Assembly: GCF_963668165.1 (NCBI RefSeq)
Contig: NZ_OY764212.1
Location: 930,001 to 994,000 of the forward strand
DNA: 64,000 nt
Direction: 5' to 3'
Source of the DNA: Marispirochaeta sp.
Lineage (GTDB): Bacteria > Spirochaetota > Spirochaetia > JC444 > Marispirochaetaceae
Shown: positions 1 to 8,673 of the stretch, piece by piece
Layout: every line of letters starts with the position of its first letter
Numbering within the stretch: position 1 is the stretch's first letter
Translations under genes and position numbers: made by a program
The notes under the pieces: model-generated
The model's input: only the letters and a program-made list of their open reading frames with translations
What the model was told of the DNA's origin: nothing
The model's database searches: none

Positions 1-65
1 TTTCGCGAGGCAGAGCGGAGCCGGAGGCAGAAGGCCGATGGCGACCGTAAAAAAAAGGAGTATCC

Positions 66-673
66 ATGTGCCGAGAAAATAGCCCCCTCATCCTGCTGGT
101 GGTCCTGCTGTTAACAGCCTCCTGTTCTACCACACCGCCGTCCACGGGCGACAGGGCGCCCCTTACCGGTATGGTTTATGATACCGAAGGCCGTCCCGTT
201 CAGGGTGCCCGGGTACGTATCGACGGCACGCAGGAGACTACTACCGATCTGAACGGGCGCTTCGTTACCCCTCCCCTTGATACCGGTACCCATCTGCTGC
301 TGATCAACAGGGAGGGCTACGAGGAGCAGAGAACCCGGGTTGAGTTTTACCCAGTCCTCTGGAGGTGCTCTATGTCGGCATCGCATCCTTCGAAAGCCTT
401 ATGGAAGAGGCGGAGGACGCCCTGGACAGGGAAGCCCACGATGAAGCGCTGGACTACCTCCGGAGGGCTGAGACTGTTTTCCCCGACGATCCGGCACTGC
501 TGGTACTCTGCTACGCGATCTTTCAGCGTTCAGGCAGACCCGAAGAAGCGGAAGAGTATTCCCGGCGGCTCCAGGAGATCGGTCTGGTAAATGAAAAAAT
601 AGTACACGGAGAATATAACCCTACTGGTCAGACCAACTTGAAAGGAATATACTCCGTCCATGAAACACAGTGA
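66..673 (+). pseudogene. Lipoprotein with carboxypeptidase-regulatory-like domain, frameshifted
   Basis: The ATG at 66 follows a strong ribosome site (AAAAGGAG). The protein starts with a signal peptide ending in the lipobox LLLTASC (Cys20), so it should be a lipoprotein. Residues about 32-95 (LTGMVYDTEGRPVQGARV, then DLNGRF) look like a carboxypeptidase regulatory-like beta-sandwich. The reading frame breaks near 350-358. Adding one C to the CCC at 350-352 restores a continuous protein (YPSPLEVLYVG) that runs on through a helical, TPR-like tail (EEAEDALDREAHDEALDYL) to the stop at 673, giving about 203 residues. The end overlaps the next gene by 14 bases, which suggests co-transcription. Exact function is unknown. 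A real mutation or a sequencing error would look the same. Bases 1-65 hold only a possible tail of an upstream gene, ending in a TAA at 48-50. Confidence 0.6.
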
Positions 674-2306
674 GTTTACTCCAAAACTCTTTCAGGTTCT
701 GAAAGAAGGTATTTCCCGGCAGCAGCTCCTCCGGGAAATAAGCGCGGGCCTGATCGTCGGCATTGTGGCCCTGCCCCTGGCAATCGCCTTCGCCATCGCT
801 TCCGGTGTATCTCCGGACAGGGGAATAATAACCGCCATCCTGGCGGGCCTGATTATCTCCCTCCTCGGGGGCAGCAGGGTTCAGATCGGCGGGCCCACCG
901 GGGCCTTCGTGGTAATCGTCTACGGAATAATCCGTCAGCACGGAATTGAGGGACTTTTAATTGCCACCCTGATGGCAGGTGTGCTTCTGGTTCTGATGGG
1001 CCTGTTCCGGCTTGGTTCCCTGATCAAGTATATCCCCCAGACCCTTATTACCGGGTTTACCGCCGGGATCGCGGTACTGATTTTCAGCAGCCAGATCAAG
1101 GACTTCCTGGGTTTACGCATTCCTGATGTACCCGCCGGGTTTCATCCCGAAATGGATCGCGTATTTAGAATACCTGAATACTCTGAATCCCTGGGCGGTG
1201 CTGACAGGACTCTTCAGTATAGGCGCGGTTGTTCTGGTTCCCCGGGTTCTGCCGAAGCTCCCTGGAGCCTTCGTTGCCATTCTGGTCTCCACTCTTGTTG
1301 TCGCGGTTTTCGATCTGCCTGTGGAAACCATCTCCGGACGTTTCGGCCACTTAAGCCCCGAATTTCCTGTACCCGTGGTTCCCGCCTTTAATCCCGCCTT
1401 GTGGGCCGGATTGTTCTGGGCGGCCTTTTCAATAGCCCTGCTGGGGGCTCTTGAATCCCTTCTTTCGGCGGTAGTCGCGGACGGAGTTATCGGCGGCCGG
1501 CACCGCTCAAATATCGAACTGATTGCCCAGGGAGCTGCAAACATTATCTCACCGCTCTTTGGCGGAATTCCTGCCACCGGGGCAAATCGCCCGCACCATG
1601 ACCAGTATAAAACTCGGGGCCCGCACTCCTATCGCGGGGATTGTCCACGCCCTTACACTGCTCGCCATTTTTTCTTGTGGCCATGCCCCTGGTTTCTGCA
1701 ATTCCCATGGCATGTCTGGCGGGAATACTCGTTATTGTTGCCTGGAACATGAGTGAGTACCGCTACTTTTTCCTCTCCTGCCGGATTAATACCTACGAAA
1801 CCGCCGTGCTTTTAACAACCTTTTTTCTTACCGTGTTTACCGATCTGACTATCGCCATCCCGGTGGGTTTTGTACTGGCCCTTGTGCTCTTTATGAAGCG
1901 CATGGCAGATGCCGTCGATATAAACCCCCTGGTAGCATCCAAGGCGGAGGAGTCCCTCTTCGGCACCGGGAGTGAAGAAATACCCGAAAAGATCCAGGTA
2001 TTCGAGATTAACGGACCGCTCTTCTTCGGTTCCGCGGGACAGTTCATGAATGTTCACGCCTACGTTAAAGATCACCACAGCCTGGTCATCTTCCGTATGC
2101 GCTATGTTCCGATAATAGACAGTTCCGGGCTGCGCCGCTTTACAGAGATTGTTCACTCCTTGAACAGGCAGGAAATTACCGTGCTTGTCTCCGGCGTGAA
2201 CACTAAGATTGCCGATAAGCTGATCAAACACAGCATTCTGGATAAACAGTATATATTCGAAGACTTTCTTGACGCTCTGGCAAAGGGAAAGACGCTTGTC
2301 GCTTAA
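660..2306 (+). pseudogene. SulP family anion transporter with STAS domain, three frameshifts
   Basis: This is an inner-membrane SulP/SLC26-type anion (sulfate, bicarbonate or dicarboxylate) transporter. The order is normal: hydrophobic core starting ISAGLIVGIVALPLAIAFA, the SulP motif GGPTGAFVVIVYG, then FGGIPATGA and IARTMTSIKLGARTP, and a C-terminal STAS domain from about 1980 (INGPLFFGSAGQF, then PIIDSSGLRRF). The protein is readable only by changing frame three times: near 1137-1141 (an extra G or T), near 1582-1586 (an extra A in CAAAT) and near 1665-1671 (an extra T in a T run). The three shifts cancel, so the full product would be about 547 residues. Each break is in a homopolymer and the sequence between them is well conserved, so recent decay or assembly errors are both possible. 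Substrate is not predictable. Confidence 0.8.
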
Positions 2307-2350
2307 GTAAAATACAACCTGCACACATATATACAAGTTTTCGCCTTCTG

Positions 2351-2359
2351 TGATATAAT
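2351..2359 (+). promoter_or_regulatory. Extended -10 promoter for malic enzyme
   Basis: TGATATAAT fits an extended -10 element (TGnTATAAT) exactly. It lies about 65 bases before the malic enzyme ATG. No good -35 box is seen 16-18 bases upstream, as is usual for extended -10 promoters. The AAGAAGGAG ribosome site follows at 2406-2414. Confidence 0.5.
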
Positions 2360-2424
2360 TCTGTATACAAACTATCCGCCCGTTTCGAGAGCGAAACAGC
2401 ACGACAAGAAGGAGTTTGGAGACT

Positions 2425-3879
2425 ATGTCGATCAATCTGGACCTGAAAAACCTGGAAGCAGCTTTTCCCAAGGATTTTACCGAAGATCAGAAAGCCCGGG
2501 CTAAAACCCTGTTTTTAAAGAACCTCTCGGAAAAAGCCCACCGCTTTTACGGTGGAAAGATGCAGACCGTTCCCAGGTGCGGGCTTTACGGTTTCAACTG
2601 GTTCAACGTCTGGTACACCCCGGGGGTATCCAAAATATCAACCAGCATCCGGGATGACAACGACAGCTCCTTTGCCCTCTCCAGCAGAGGCAACACAGTT
2701 GCGGTAATTAGCGACTCAACCAGGGTTCTGGGAGACGGCGACTGCACCCCCCCCGGCGGCCTGGGTGTTATGGAAGGCAAGGCTCTGTTGATGAAGTACC
2801 TCGGCGGTGTGGACGGCGTCCCGCTGTGCATCGATTCCAGGGGTAAAGACGGCAAAAACGATCCGGAAAAGATCATCGAATTTGTAAAAATGGTACAGCA
2901 CTCATTCGGGGCGGTAAACCTTGAAGATATAAGCCAGCCAAACTGCTTCCGGGTCCTTGATCAGCTCAGGGATTCCTGTGAAATTCCGGTCTGGCACGAC
3001 GACGCACAAGGGACCGCCTGCGTGACACTGGCGGGTCTTCTCAACGCCCTGAAACTGGCGGGCAAGAAGATCGGTGAGGCCAGGATCGTACTGCTGGGAG
3101 CCGGAGCATCCAATACGACTATCGCACGCCTGATTCTGGCGGACGGAGGAGACGGCGCAAAAATGGCTGTCTTTGACTCCAAGGGAGGACTCCATTCCGG
3201 ACGCAAGGATTTACAGCAGGATCCCCGTCACTACCGTAAATGGGAGATCTGCGTCAAAACCAATCCCGACAGAATCGAGACAATCGAGGAAGCCATGAAA
3301 GGCGCGGATGTTCTTATCGCGCTTTCTACACCTGGCCCTGACACGGTAAAGCGGGAATGGATACGTTCCATGGCGCCAAAGTCGATTGTCTTTGCCTGTG
3401 CCAATCCTGTCCCGGAGATCTGGCCCTATGCGGCCAAAGAGGAAGGCGCATTTATAGTCGCTACAGGCCGGGGAGATTTCCCCAATCAGGTGAACAATTC
3501 AATCTGTTTTCCGGGTATCCTCAAAGGGGCCCTTTTGGTCCGGGCAAAAAAGATCACCGACGGCATGGCGATCCGCTGTTCCCACTCTATTGCAGATTTT
3601 GCCGAAAAGCGGGGAATCTCACCGGAGAATATAATAGCCACGATGGAAGAGACCGATGTCTTTGCCCGGGAAGCCGCCGACGTTGCCATGCAGGCAATCG
3701 AAGAGGGGGTCGCCCGGCGGGAACTCAGCTGGGACGAGGTCTATAAGCGGACCAGGGCCGATATCGACGCGGCCCGCCGGCTGTATGCGGATATGGAAAA
3801 GCGGGGCCACATTGCCGAACCGCCGCAGGAACTTCTGGATGAAGCAATGGCAGCGGCTATCGACGCGGTTCGTTCATAA
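2425..3879 (+). CDS. NAD(P)-dependent malic enzyme (oxaloacetate-decarboxylating)
   Basis: Catalyses oxidative decarboxylation of malate to pyruvate and CO2 in the cytoplasm. The 484-aa length is that of short bacterial malic enzymes without a phosphotransacetylase domain. Visible landmarks are YTPGVSKIS near residue 65 (general-acid Tyr), the Lys region GVMEGKALLMKYL, the metal-binding WHDDAQGTACV, the Rossmann motif LLGAGASNTTIARLIL, the segment FACANPVPEIWP and GRGDFPNQVNNS. An in-frame TTG nine bases upstream is only one base from the AAGAAGGAG ribosome site, so the ATG at 2425 is preferred (spacing about 10). It sits alone between SulP and a convergent gene. Cofactor preference cannot be read from sequence alone. 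Confidence 0.93.
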   Translation: MSINLDLKNLEAAFPKDFTEDQKARAKTLFLKNLSEKAHRFYGGKMQTVPRCGLYGFNWFNVWYTPGVSKISTSIRDDNDSSFALSSRGNTVAVISDSTRVLGDGDCTPPGGLGVMEGKALLMKYLGGVDGVPLCIDSRGKDGKNDPEKIIEFVKMVQHSFGAVNLEDISQPNCFRVLDQLRDSCEIPVWHDDAQGTACVTLAGLLNALKLAGKKIGEARIVLLGAGASNTTIARLILADGGDGAKMAVFDSKGGLHSGRKDLQQDPRHYRKWEICVKTNPDRIETIEEAMKGADVLIALSTPGPDTVKREWIRSMAPKSIVFACANPVPEIWPYAAKEEGAFIVATGRGDFPNQVNNSICFPGILKGALLVRAKKITDGMAIRCSHSIADFAEKRGISPENIIATMEETDVFAREAADVAMQAIEEGVARRELSWDEVYKRTRADIDAARRLYADMEKRGHIAEPPQELLDEAMAAAIDAVRS

Positions 3880-3894
3880 TAATTTTTTCAGAAA

Positions 3895-4698
3895 TTACTC
3901 TTCCGGGCCGGGATCTGCATCCCGGCCTTCCAGTAAAGCGCTGATTCCCCACCACATGTATCCGGCGTAGATTACATAAAACAGCAGTCCCCGTCCGGGA
4001 AAATAGAAGGGTAAAAACATCAGGAGTACCTCGAAACTCATGGCCGGTACCATGGCATATACTCCTGCATTCAGGATTTCCTCAAAGGAAGCCTCTTTCC
4101 CCCGGCTTTTAAGAACAATCATGCTTACCGCGACATAAGCCAGCAGCTGAACAATCCGGAAGATATAGATTCCCCCGAGGGTAACAAGAAAAGCCAGGGG
4201 ATACAGAAAGGGTAAAATACTGTCTGTCCAGTTCTTTATCGAGAGCGGATCGATTAAGAGGTAATCCGTATCGGAGAGGTCCAGGCGGCGAATTTTTGTT
4301 CTTTGCTGGTCTTCGTACACCGCGAGACCGTCGGGCCCCATAAAAGCAAGGGCCCCGGACTCTTCAAGGCTGTTGATCTGCCCGGTTGTGTCCAGGACGA
4401 ACATCAGCTGATCACCAAGCCGGATTTCATACGGCTGTTTTGCCGCAGAGGTAACCCTGCCCTGAATGACCTCCATTACAGGAAGACGGTATACAAGCGG
4501 GTCTACCACCTCTCTCTTGATTGTATTGACCATTATCAGGAGGTTTATATAGCCGGGAATAAAGAGCACAGCCGTCACTGCCAGAAGCACCAGAAAACCG
4601 CTTCCAGGTTTTTTCGGCGGCCGGCAGTAGGGGCGGGGTGAATGGAAACTCTCTTTAAGAGAGATAAAAAACTCTTTCGTCGCAAAATCTGCTTTCAT
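3895..4698 (-). CDS. DUF1189-like membrane protein
   Basis: A 267-aa protein with a hydrophobic segment near residues 35-57 (FLVLLAVTAVLFIPGYINLL), a soluble extracytoplasmic loop of about 100 residues, and four more hydrophobic segments in the C-terminal half (ILPFLYPLAFLVTLGGIYIF, LLAYVAVSMIVL, a segment around AMVPAMSFEVLLMFL, and GLLFYVIYAGYMWW). The layout and the N-terminal phrase FFISLKESFHSPRPY match DUF1189 family proteins, whose role is not established. It ends in an acidic tail. The neighbour upstream on the same strand is the DUF2087 regulator, 80 bases away, so they may share a transcript. Confidence 0.6.
   Translation of the reverse strand: MKADFATKEFFISLKESFHSPRPYCRPPKKPGSGFLVLLAVTAVLFIPGYINLLIMVNTIKREVVDPLVYRLPVMEVIQGRVTSAAKQPYEIRLGDQLMFVLDTTGQINSLEESGALAFMGPDGLAVYEDQQRTKIRRLDLSDTDYLLIDPLSIKNWTDSILPFLYPLAFLVTLGGIYIFRIVQLLAYVAVSMIVLKSRGKEASFEEILNAGVYAMVPAMSFEVLLMFLPFYFPGRGLLFYVIYAGYMWWGISALLEGRDADPGPEE
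3906..3927. terminator. Perfect hairpin between convergent genes
   Basis: GGCCGGGAT and ATCCCGGCC form a perfect 9-bp stem with a CTGC loop, 26 bases after the malic enzyme stop and inside the last codons of the convergent DUF1189 gene. There is no long T run on either side, so it may be a bidirectional pause or terminator structure rather than a classic intrinsic terminator. Confidence 0.35.
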
Positions 4699-4778
4699 TA
4701 ATGCAGAGTCTACTCCGTCCGGCTGCCCCTCGGCAACCAGGCCGGGGACCGTTTTTTTGCCCCCCGCCCGGAGAGAAA

Positions 4779-5525
4779 TCAGGCTTCGATCAGCCAGTAT
4801 CTTTTCCCGTCGGGAGTTCGGCCGAGAAAACCGTATTCCACCAGATAGCGCCGGAGGATCACGTAATCCTCAAAGATCCCGGCAATATACTGGTTAACCT
4901 CTTTTTCGCTGTAGTCTCTTCCCGGAAGCAGCCCCTCTGCCATCTTTTGCAGGATGACAAGCTTTTCCTTCTCTTTCCTGGGAAAACGGAGGATTCGTTC
5001 ATCCGGTATGTATTTGTGCAGTATAGCAGCCCGCTCCTTTTCCGTAACAACCAGACGCATATCGTCAGCCCTAATATGAAGAGGATATTCCACCAGCTGT
5101 TCATCCCGCGGCGGCTCCCGCAGCAGTTCTGTCATTGCCACCAGGGACTTGGCTTCGCGGTAGCGCTCGCGCAGCTGGTAACGATGATTTCTGACCGTAG
5201 ATTTCGCTTTATTCCCCAGGAGTTTTGCGATGCCCGCATCGTCTTCACCATCATACATACCGCGCATTACGCTGAGCTGCACCTCCGACAAGCCCCCTGC
5301 CCCTTTTCCTCCAGACGCCAGTGCCATGAACGGACCGCCGTGTTCATTCGCCAGGTGCTCCTCCATAGCCCGCCGGGCGTTTAGCAGCCGCTCATTCCTG
5401 GGATAGATCACCCCTAGTTCAAGGGAATGTGAGCAATGAAGACAAACCAGTCTCCCATTACACTTTCTATAGCCCCGTTTCAATTCCTTTACGGTGGGAA
5501 ATTCGGGGCTTCTGTTTTCACTCAT
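4779..5525 (-). CDS. DUF2087-domain transcriptional regulator
   Basis: A 248-aa protein with three parts. The N-terminal 75 residues hold a likely metal site (Cys-x5-Cys-x2-Cys-x-His in CNGRLVCLHCSH and a later HLANEH). A middle helix-turn-helix follows (LSEVQLSVMRGMYDGEDDAGIAKLLG and STVRNHRYQLRERY), and the C-terminus is DUF2087 (FPRKEKEKLVILQKMAEG through EDYVILRRYLVEYGFLGR). DUF2087 occurs at the C-terminus of bacterial regulators. The ATG at 5525 is chosen over one four codons upstream because it has GGAGG six bases before it. It is divergent from the outer-membrane protein gene at 5706 and may control it or itself through the palindromes between them. The ligand is unknown. Confidence 0.75.
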   Translation of the reverse strand: MSENRSPEFPTVKELKRGYRKCNGRLVCLHCSHSLELGVIYPRNERLLNARRAMEEHLANEHGGPFMALASGGKGAGGLSEVQLSVMRGMYDGEDDAGIAKLLGNKAKSTVRNHRYQLRERYREAKSLVAMTELLREPPRDEQLVEYPLHIRADDMRLVVTEKERAAILHKYIPDERILRFPRKEKEKLVILQKMAEGLLPGRDYSEKEVNQYIAGIFEDYVILRRYLVEYGFLGRTPDGKRYWLIEA

Positions 5526-5602
5526 TTCTGCCTCCATACATAATTATTGCAATTTTTCCATGTTTTGTCTATCTATACGCAAACATAATTGTGATTTGTT
5601 TG

Positions 5603-5633
5603 TTTCCAGTAGGAAATTTGCCGCTTATAGCGG
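5603..5633. promoter_or_regulatory. Adjacent palindromes in divergent intergenic region
   Basis: Between the DUF2087 regulator and the outer-membrane protein gene lie TTTCC-AGTA-GGAAA (5603-5616) and CCGCT-TAT-AGCGG (5621-5633), both perfect inverted repeats. Related words GCAAACATAA and GGAAACATAC occur at about 5579 and 5632. Such paired dyads in a divergent promoter region suggest operators for the adjacent regulator. Binding is inferred only. Confidence 0.4.
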
Positions 5634-5705
5634 AAACATACTTTTTACTGCATAATCCTCATATATTATGGTACATTTTTAGCAGAAACACTGAGGATAG
5701 ATGCT

Positions 5706-6779
5706 GTGAAAAATACACTCCTGCTGATAGTCGTTGTCGTTTTCGTCCATTTTCCTGCTGCGCTGCCGGCGGAGGAAAAAGATGAGGGCACGTTCAATCT
5801 GCTTGTTCCCATTGCTTTCTATACCAGCGATACCGGTTTTGCCGGGGGCGGGCTTTTTCAGCGCCTTTATCCTTCGGGCCTTAATTTCAGTCTGGCAGGT
5901 TTTTACACCCAGAAAAACCAGGTGAACGTCTTCTACAATGTAAACTACTTCTCGCCAGCCTCTCCCTGGTGGATCCAATACGACGGAAGCGGAAGGTATT
6001 ATCCGGAATCCTTCTACGGTATAGGAGAGGCTGCTGACCTTGACGACGAAGAGGGTTTTACAAGCCTCGGCCTGGACCAGACCCTGCGTGCCTACCGGCG
6101 GACTATCGACGGTCTTTACATGGGACCGTCCTTCCGATACAGGGTAAATGAATTTGTCGACCCCGATGCCGGAGGACTGATCGATGCAGACATGGTAACA
6201 GGCAGCGACGGATACCAGATAATCTATCCGGGAGTCGGCTTGGGAACCGGGAGAGAGCCCGTTCCGCTTACTCCATCACTGGGTATCTTTTACGAGGCAG
6301 TGGGAAGCTACGCCATGACGATCCAGGGAGATAAAGCCGGGGATTTTCACCTGGAAAGCGATTTTCGTCTTTTTTATGATCTTTCCGGCTCTTCGCTGCG
6401 CCTTACAGGACACCAGCTTGCTTTTCAGCAGGTAACGTTGATATCCGGTGGAGACCTGCCCTTTTTTGAATTACCCTCCGTAGGGGGAGGAAATCTGCTG
6501 CGGGGCTACGCGGCGGACCGCTTTCGAGACGCAACAGCCATGGCCCTGCAGGCTGATTACCGCTTCCCTGTTTACGGCAAGTTTAAAGGGGCGCTCTTCG
6601 GTGCCGCCGGTAATGTTGCACCGGATATCGCATCCATTGGAGAGGGGGGGCTCAAGACCGCCTGGGGGATCGGATTACGCTACCAGACCGGGCCGACACC
6701 GGATACCTCCTTCAGACTCGATATCGGATGGACCGGAGAAGGGTATGGTGTCTATTTCCTTTTTGGGGAAGCCTATTAG
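5706..6779 (+). CDS. BamA/Omp85-like outer-membrane beta-barrel protein
   Basis: A 357-aa protein with a GTG start and a Sec signal peptide (residues 1-22, LLIVVVVFVHFPAALPA). The rest shows alternating aromatic/polar beta-strands. Near residue 260 is the sequence GGGNLLRGYAADRFRD, matching the [GR]GxxxLRGY signature of bacterial surface antigen (D15/Omp85) barrels. No POTRA repeats precede the barrel, so it is a barrel-only member rather than BamA itself. It ends in an aromatic-rich strand (GVYFLFGEAY), as barrel proteins do. It is divergent from the DUF2087 regulator and convergent with the NDPK-like gene. Cargo or role is unknown. Confidence 0.75.
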   Translation: MKNTLLLIVVVVFVHFPAALPAEEKDEGTFNLLVPIAFYTSDTGFAGGGLFQRLYPSGLNFSLAGFYTQKNQVNVFYNVNYFSPASPWWIQYDGSGRYYPESFYGIGEAADLDDEEGFTSLGLDQTLRAYRRTIDGLYMGPSFRYRVNEFVDPDAGGLIDADMVTGSDGYQIIYPGVGLGTGREPVPLTPSLGIFYEAVGSYAMTIQGDKAGDFHLESDFRLFYDLSGSSLRLTGHQLAFQQVTLISGGDLPFFELPSVGGGNLLRGYAADRFRDATAMALQADYRFPVYGKFKGALFGAAGNVAPDIASIGEGGLKTAWGIGLRYQTGPTPDTSFRLDIGWTGEGYGVYFLFGEAY

Positions 6780-6813
6780 GCTTTAGCTGTCCGGGATGCC
6801 TGGGATACCCTGG

Positions 6814-7713
6814 CTACTCTCCGGATACAGCCAGATTACCCGGTATGTCCCGGGCATCTACATCCTCTGTAATGTCGAAAACCGGGCCCTGTTTCTCCTT
6901 GAACCGGGCGTGGCTATTCTCGATCAGGGCATCAAGCTGACCGCTGCTCATTCCACTTTTCAGCAGAGCAGCCCCCAGTTCCTGATCCGCCGGGTCCGTG
7001 CCACGCCATACCAGAAACTCCCGGAGGCTCTCTATTGGTCCGGCGGACCCATGTATGCCGTTGAAGGCGGTCCGCGGCTGTGCTTCAAGGCCCAGATTCC
7101 GGTAATTGTCCCGAAGCTGTCGCCGGAGAGAGCCGGGAACTGCTTTATCCGGGTCCGTCGCACCAATTACGGAAGCGCGAAAATCCCTCCAGCTTAAGGC
7201 ATCCGGGTCAAAGTGCAGATTATAGAGCTTAACCCGCATGCCGGCAGCAACAAAAAGCTCCTTCATGGAAGGATAAAAACCGTTTATCACGAAAAGACCG
7301 CTCTCCTCCAGTCGGCTGACGTAGAGACCGGGGCCGAGTTTAATTTCGATACCGTTCCGCCAAAGGCTGTTGAGGGTCTGAGGCGAAGGATTCCCCAGGC
7401 GTTCAAAGGCCTCAGTGCAGTTTATCAGCTCCCCGGAATTGATGACTGAATCAATGCTGCGACCGAAAATTTTCTGAAACTCAGCCTTCCCCTTTGCGGG
7501 AACCTCTGTTTCTCCGGGCGGAATATTCATGGCGGCCCTGGATATGGAAAAATAGTGGCGGTCAATTGTGCCATCCCTGCGGAGGGCTGCAGCGTCTTTT
7601 TCGCCGGCTGCTTTAAACTGGATGCCCGCCTGATGCAGGCGGTCCTCGACAAAGGCAATCGCCTGAGGAGTGATAGCCTGGGGTTTGATGAATAACAGGG
7701 CATTGTTGGTCAT
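6814..7713 (-). CDS. Nucleoside diphosphate kinase-like protein, enlarged
   Basis: The start (NALLFIKPQAITP) matches the first strand of nucleoside diphosphate kinases. The C-terminal half has GATDPDKAVPGSLRRQL followed by NGIHGSAGPIESLREF, which is the kinase active-site motif NxxHGSDS with the phospho-accepting His kept and Asp replaced by Ala. At 299 residues it is twice the usual 140-150. The extra material lies in the middle (about residues 55-165, including GPGLYVSRLEESGLFVINGF) and in a C-terminal tail. The ATG at 7713 is preferred because GGAG sits seven bases before it. It may transfer phosphate between nucleotides or have become a binding or regulatory protein. It is transcribed divergently from rex. 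Confidence 0.65.
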   Translation of the reverse strand: MTNNALLFIKPQAITPQAIAFVEDRLHQAGIQFKAAGEKDAAALRRDGTIDRHYFSISRAAMNIPPGETEVPAKGKAEFQKIFGRSIDSVINSGELINCTEAFERLGNPSPQTLNSLWRNGIEIKLGPGLYVSRLEESGLFVINGFYPSMKELFVAAGMRVKLYNLHFDPDALSWRDFRASVIGATDPDKAVPGSLRRQLRDNYRNLGLEAQPRTAFNGIHGSAGPIESLREFLVWRGTDPADQELGAALLKSGMSSGQLDALIENSHARFKEKQGPVFDITEDVDARDIPGNLAVSGE

Positions 7714-7826
7714 AGCAGTCTCCATTTGTTTATATCGATTTTATCCTGCGTAGTTTATCCTTCAATGGGATTCATGACAATGGCGAAAAAAAATGGCAGA
7801 ATCACGTGGAAGTATACCTTGAGCAG

Positions 7827-7856
7827 TTGACAACAAAGGGCCTTTATCGATATATT
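7827..7856 (+). promoter_or_regulatory. Promoter of rex-hydrogenase cluster
   Basis: TTGACA at 7827-7832 and TATATT at 7851-7856 are separated by 18 bases, a near-consensus housekeeping promoter. The expected start at about 7863 falls inside the Rex-type operator. Confidence 0.55.
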
Positions 7857-7860
7857 TTTA

Positions 7861-7878
7861 TCGTTACATATTTAACGA
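7861..7878. promoter_or_regulatory. Rex-type operator
   Basis: TCGTTACATATTTAACGA differs from the clostridial-type Rex consensus TTGTTAANNNNTTAACAA at three positions. It is the core of a longer inverted repeat at 7860-7879 (7-bp arms ATCGTTA and TAACGAT around 6 bases). It covers the predicted transcription start upstream of rex, so autorepression of rex and the following hydrogenase genes when NAD+ is high is likely. Confidence 0.6.
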
Positions 7879-7927
7879 TTGGTAAGGGTGGTATACTTAC
7901 GATACTATATAAGAACGGAGGTATGCC

Positions 7928-8599
7928 ATGGAGGATGCATCGATTCAGTCCGTACCCTACCCTACGATAAAGCGCTATCCCGCCTATCTGCAGGTACTGA
8001 AGGAACTGAAATCTTTGGGATTGACAACCGTATCGGCGAGAGATATTGCGGAGCGTCTGGGGCTTAATCAGGTGCAGGTACGTAAGGATCTGGGATATTC
8101 GGAAATCATCGGCCGTCCGAAAGTCGGCTATGACATCGAGCAGCTGACCACAGCGCTTCATCAATTGCTTGGCTGGCAGGACCCCAAGGAGGCCTTCTTA
8201 ATAGGAGCCGGGGCCCTCGGATCCGCCCTGCTTGGTTATCGGGGTTTTCAGGAATACGGTCTGGACATTGTGGCGGCCTTCGATTCGGACGCGTCGAAGC
8301 ACAACACCGCGATTCACGGGAAGAAGGTCTTTCCCATGGAACGGCTCCCGGAACTCGCGAGACGCATGGGTGTGCTGATCGCCGTTCTGACAGTCCCGGA
8401 ATCTGAGGCACAGTATTGTGCCGATCTCTTAATCGGGGCAGGCATACGGGGTATCTGGAGTTTTTCGCCCTGTAAGATCGAGGTCCCGGATAAGGTTGTT
8501 GTCCAGAGGGAGGAGCTCTCTGCCGGTCTGGCGGTACTGTCAGTCCGTCTGTCAGAGATGCTGAAACACGAAACACAGGGACCACCCGCGCCGGTATAG
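7928..8599 (+). CDS. rex: Redox-sensing transcriptional repressor Rex
   Basis: A 223-aa protein with the two Rex domains. The N-terminal winged helix (about 10-80) contains the recognition helix in ERLGLNQVQVRKDLGY. The C-terminal NAD(H)-binding Rossmann domain (about 85-210) has the glycine-rich loop LIGAGALGSALLGY and ends in a swapped helix (LAVLSVRLSEML). Rex releases its operators when the NADH/NAD+ ratio rises, turning on fermentation and hydrogenase genes. The start at 7928 has GGAGG upstream. The hydrogenase cluster begins 74 bases downstream on the same strand and no terminator is evident between them, so Rex probably controls the whole cluster. Confidence 0.93.
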   Translation: MEDASIQSVPYPTIKRYPAYLQVLKELKSLGLTTVSARDIAERLGLNQVQVRKDLGYSEIIGRPKVGYDIEQLTTALHQLLGWQDPKEAFLIGAGALGSALLGYRGFQEYGLDIVAAFDSDASKHNTAIHGKKVFPMERLPELARRMGVLIAVLTVPESEAQYCADLLIGAGIRGIWSFSPCKIEVPDKVVVQREELSAGLAVLSVRLSEMLKHETQGPPAPV

Positions 8600-8673
8600 G
8601 ATATTGTGGATACAGCCAGCCGGCGTTCATCGAAGGATCCGTAACATACGACGGATTCGAACCGGAGGCTTGT

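Noticed and set aside
4701..5384. Long plus-strand open frame opposite the DUF2087 regulator
   Set aside because: It is the antisense of a conserved gene and has no recognisable domain or ribosome site.
8637..8656. Inverted repeat ATCCGT/ACGGAT between rex and the first ferredoxin gene
   Set aside because: Only 6-bp arms with an 8-base gap and no T run. It is too weak to call an operator or terminator.
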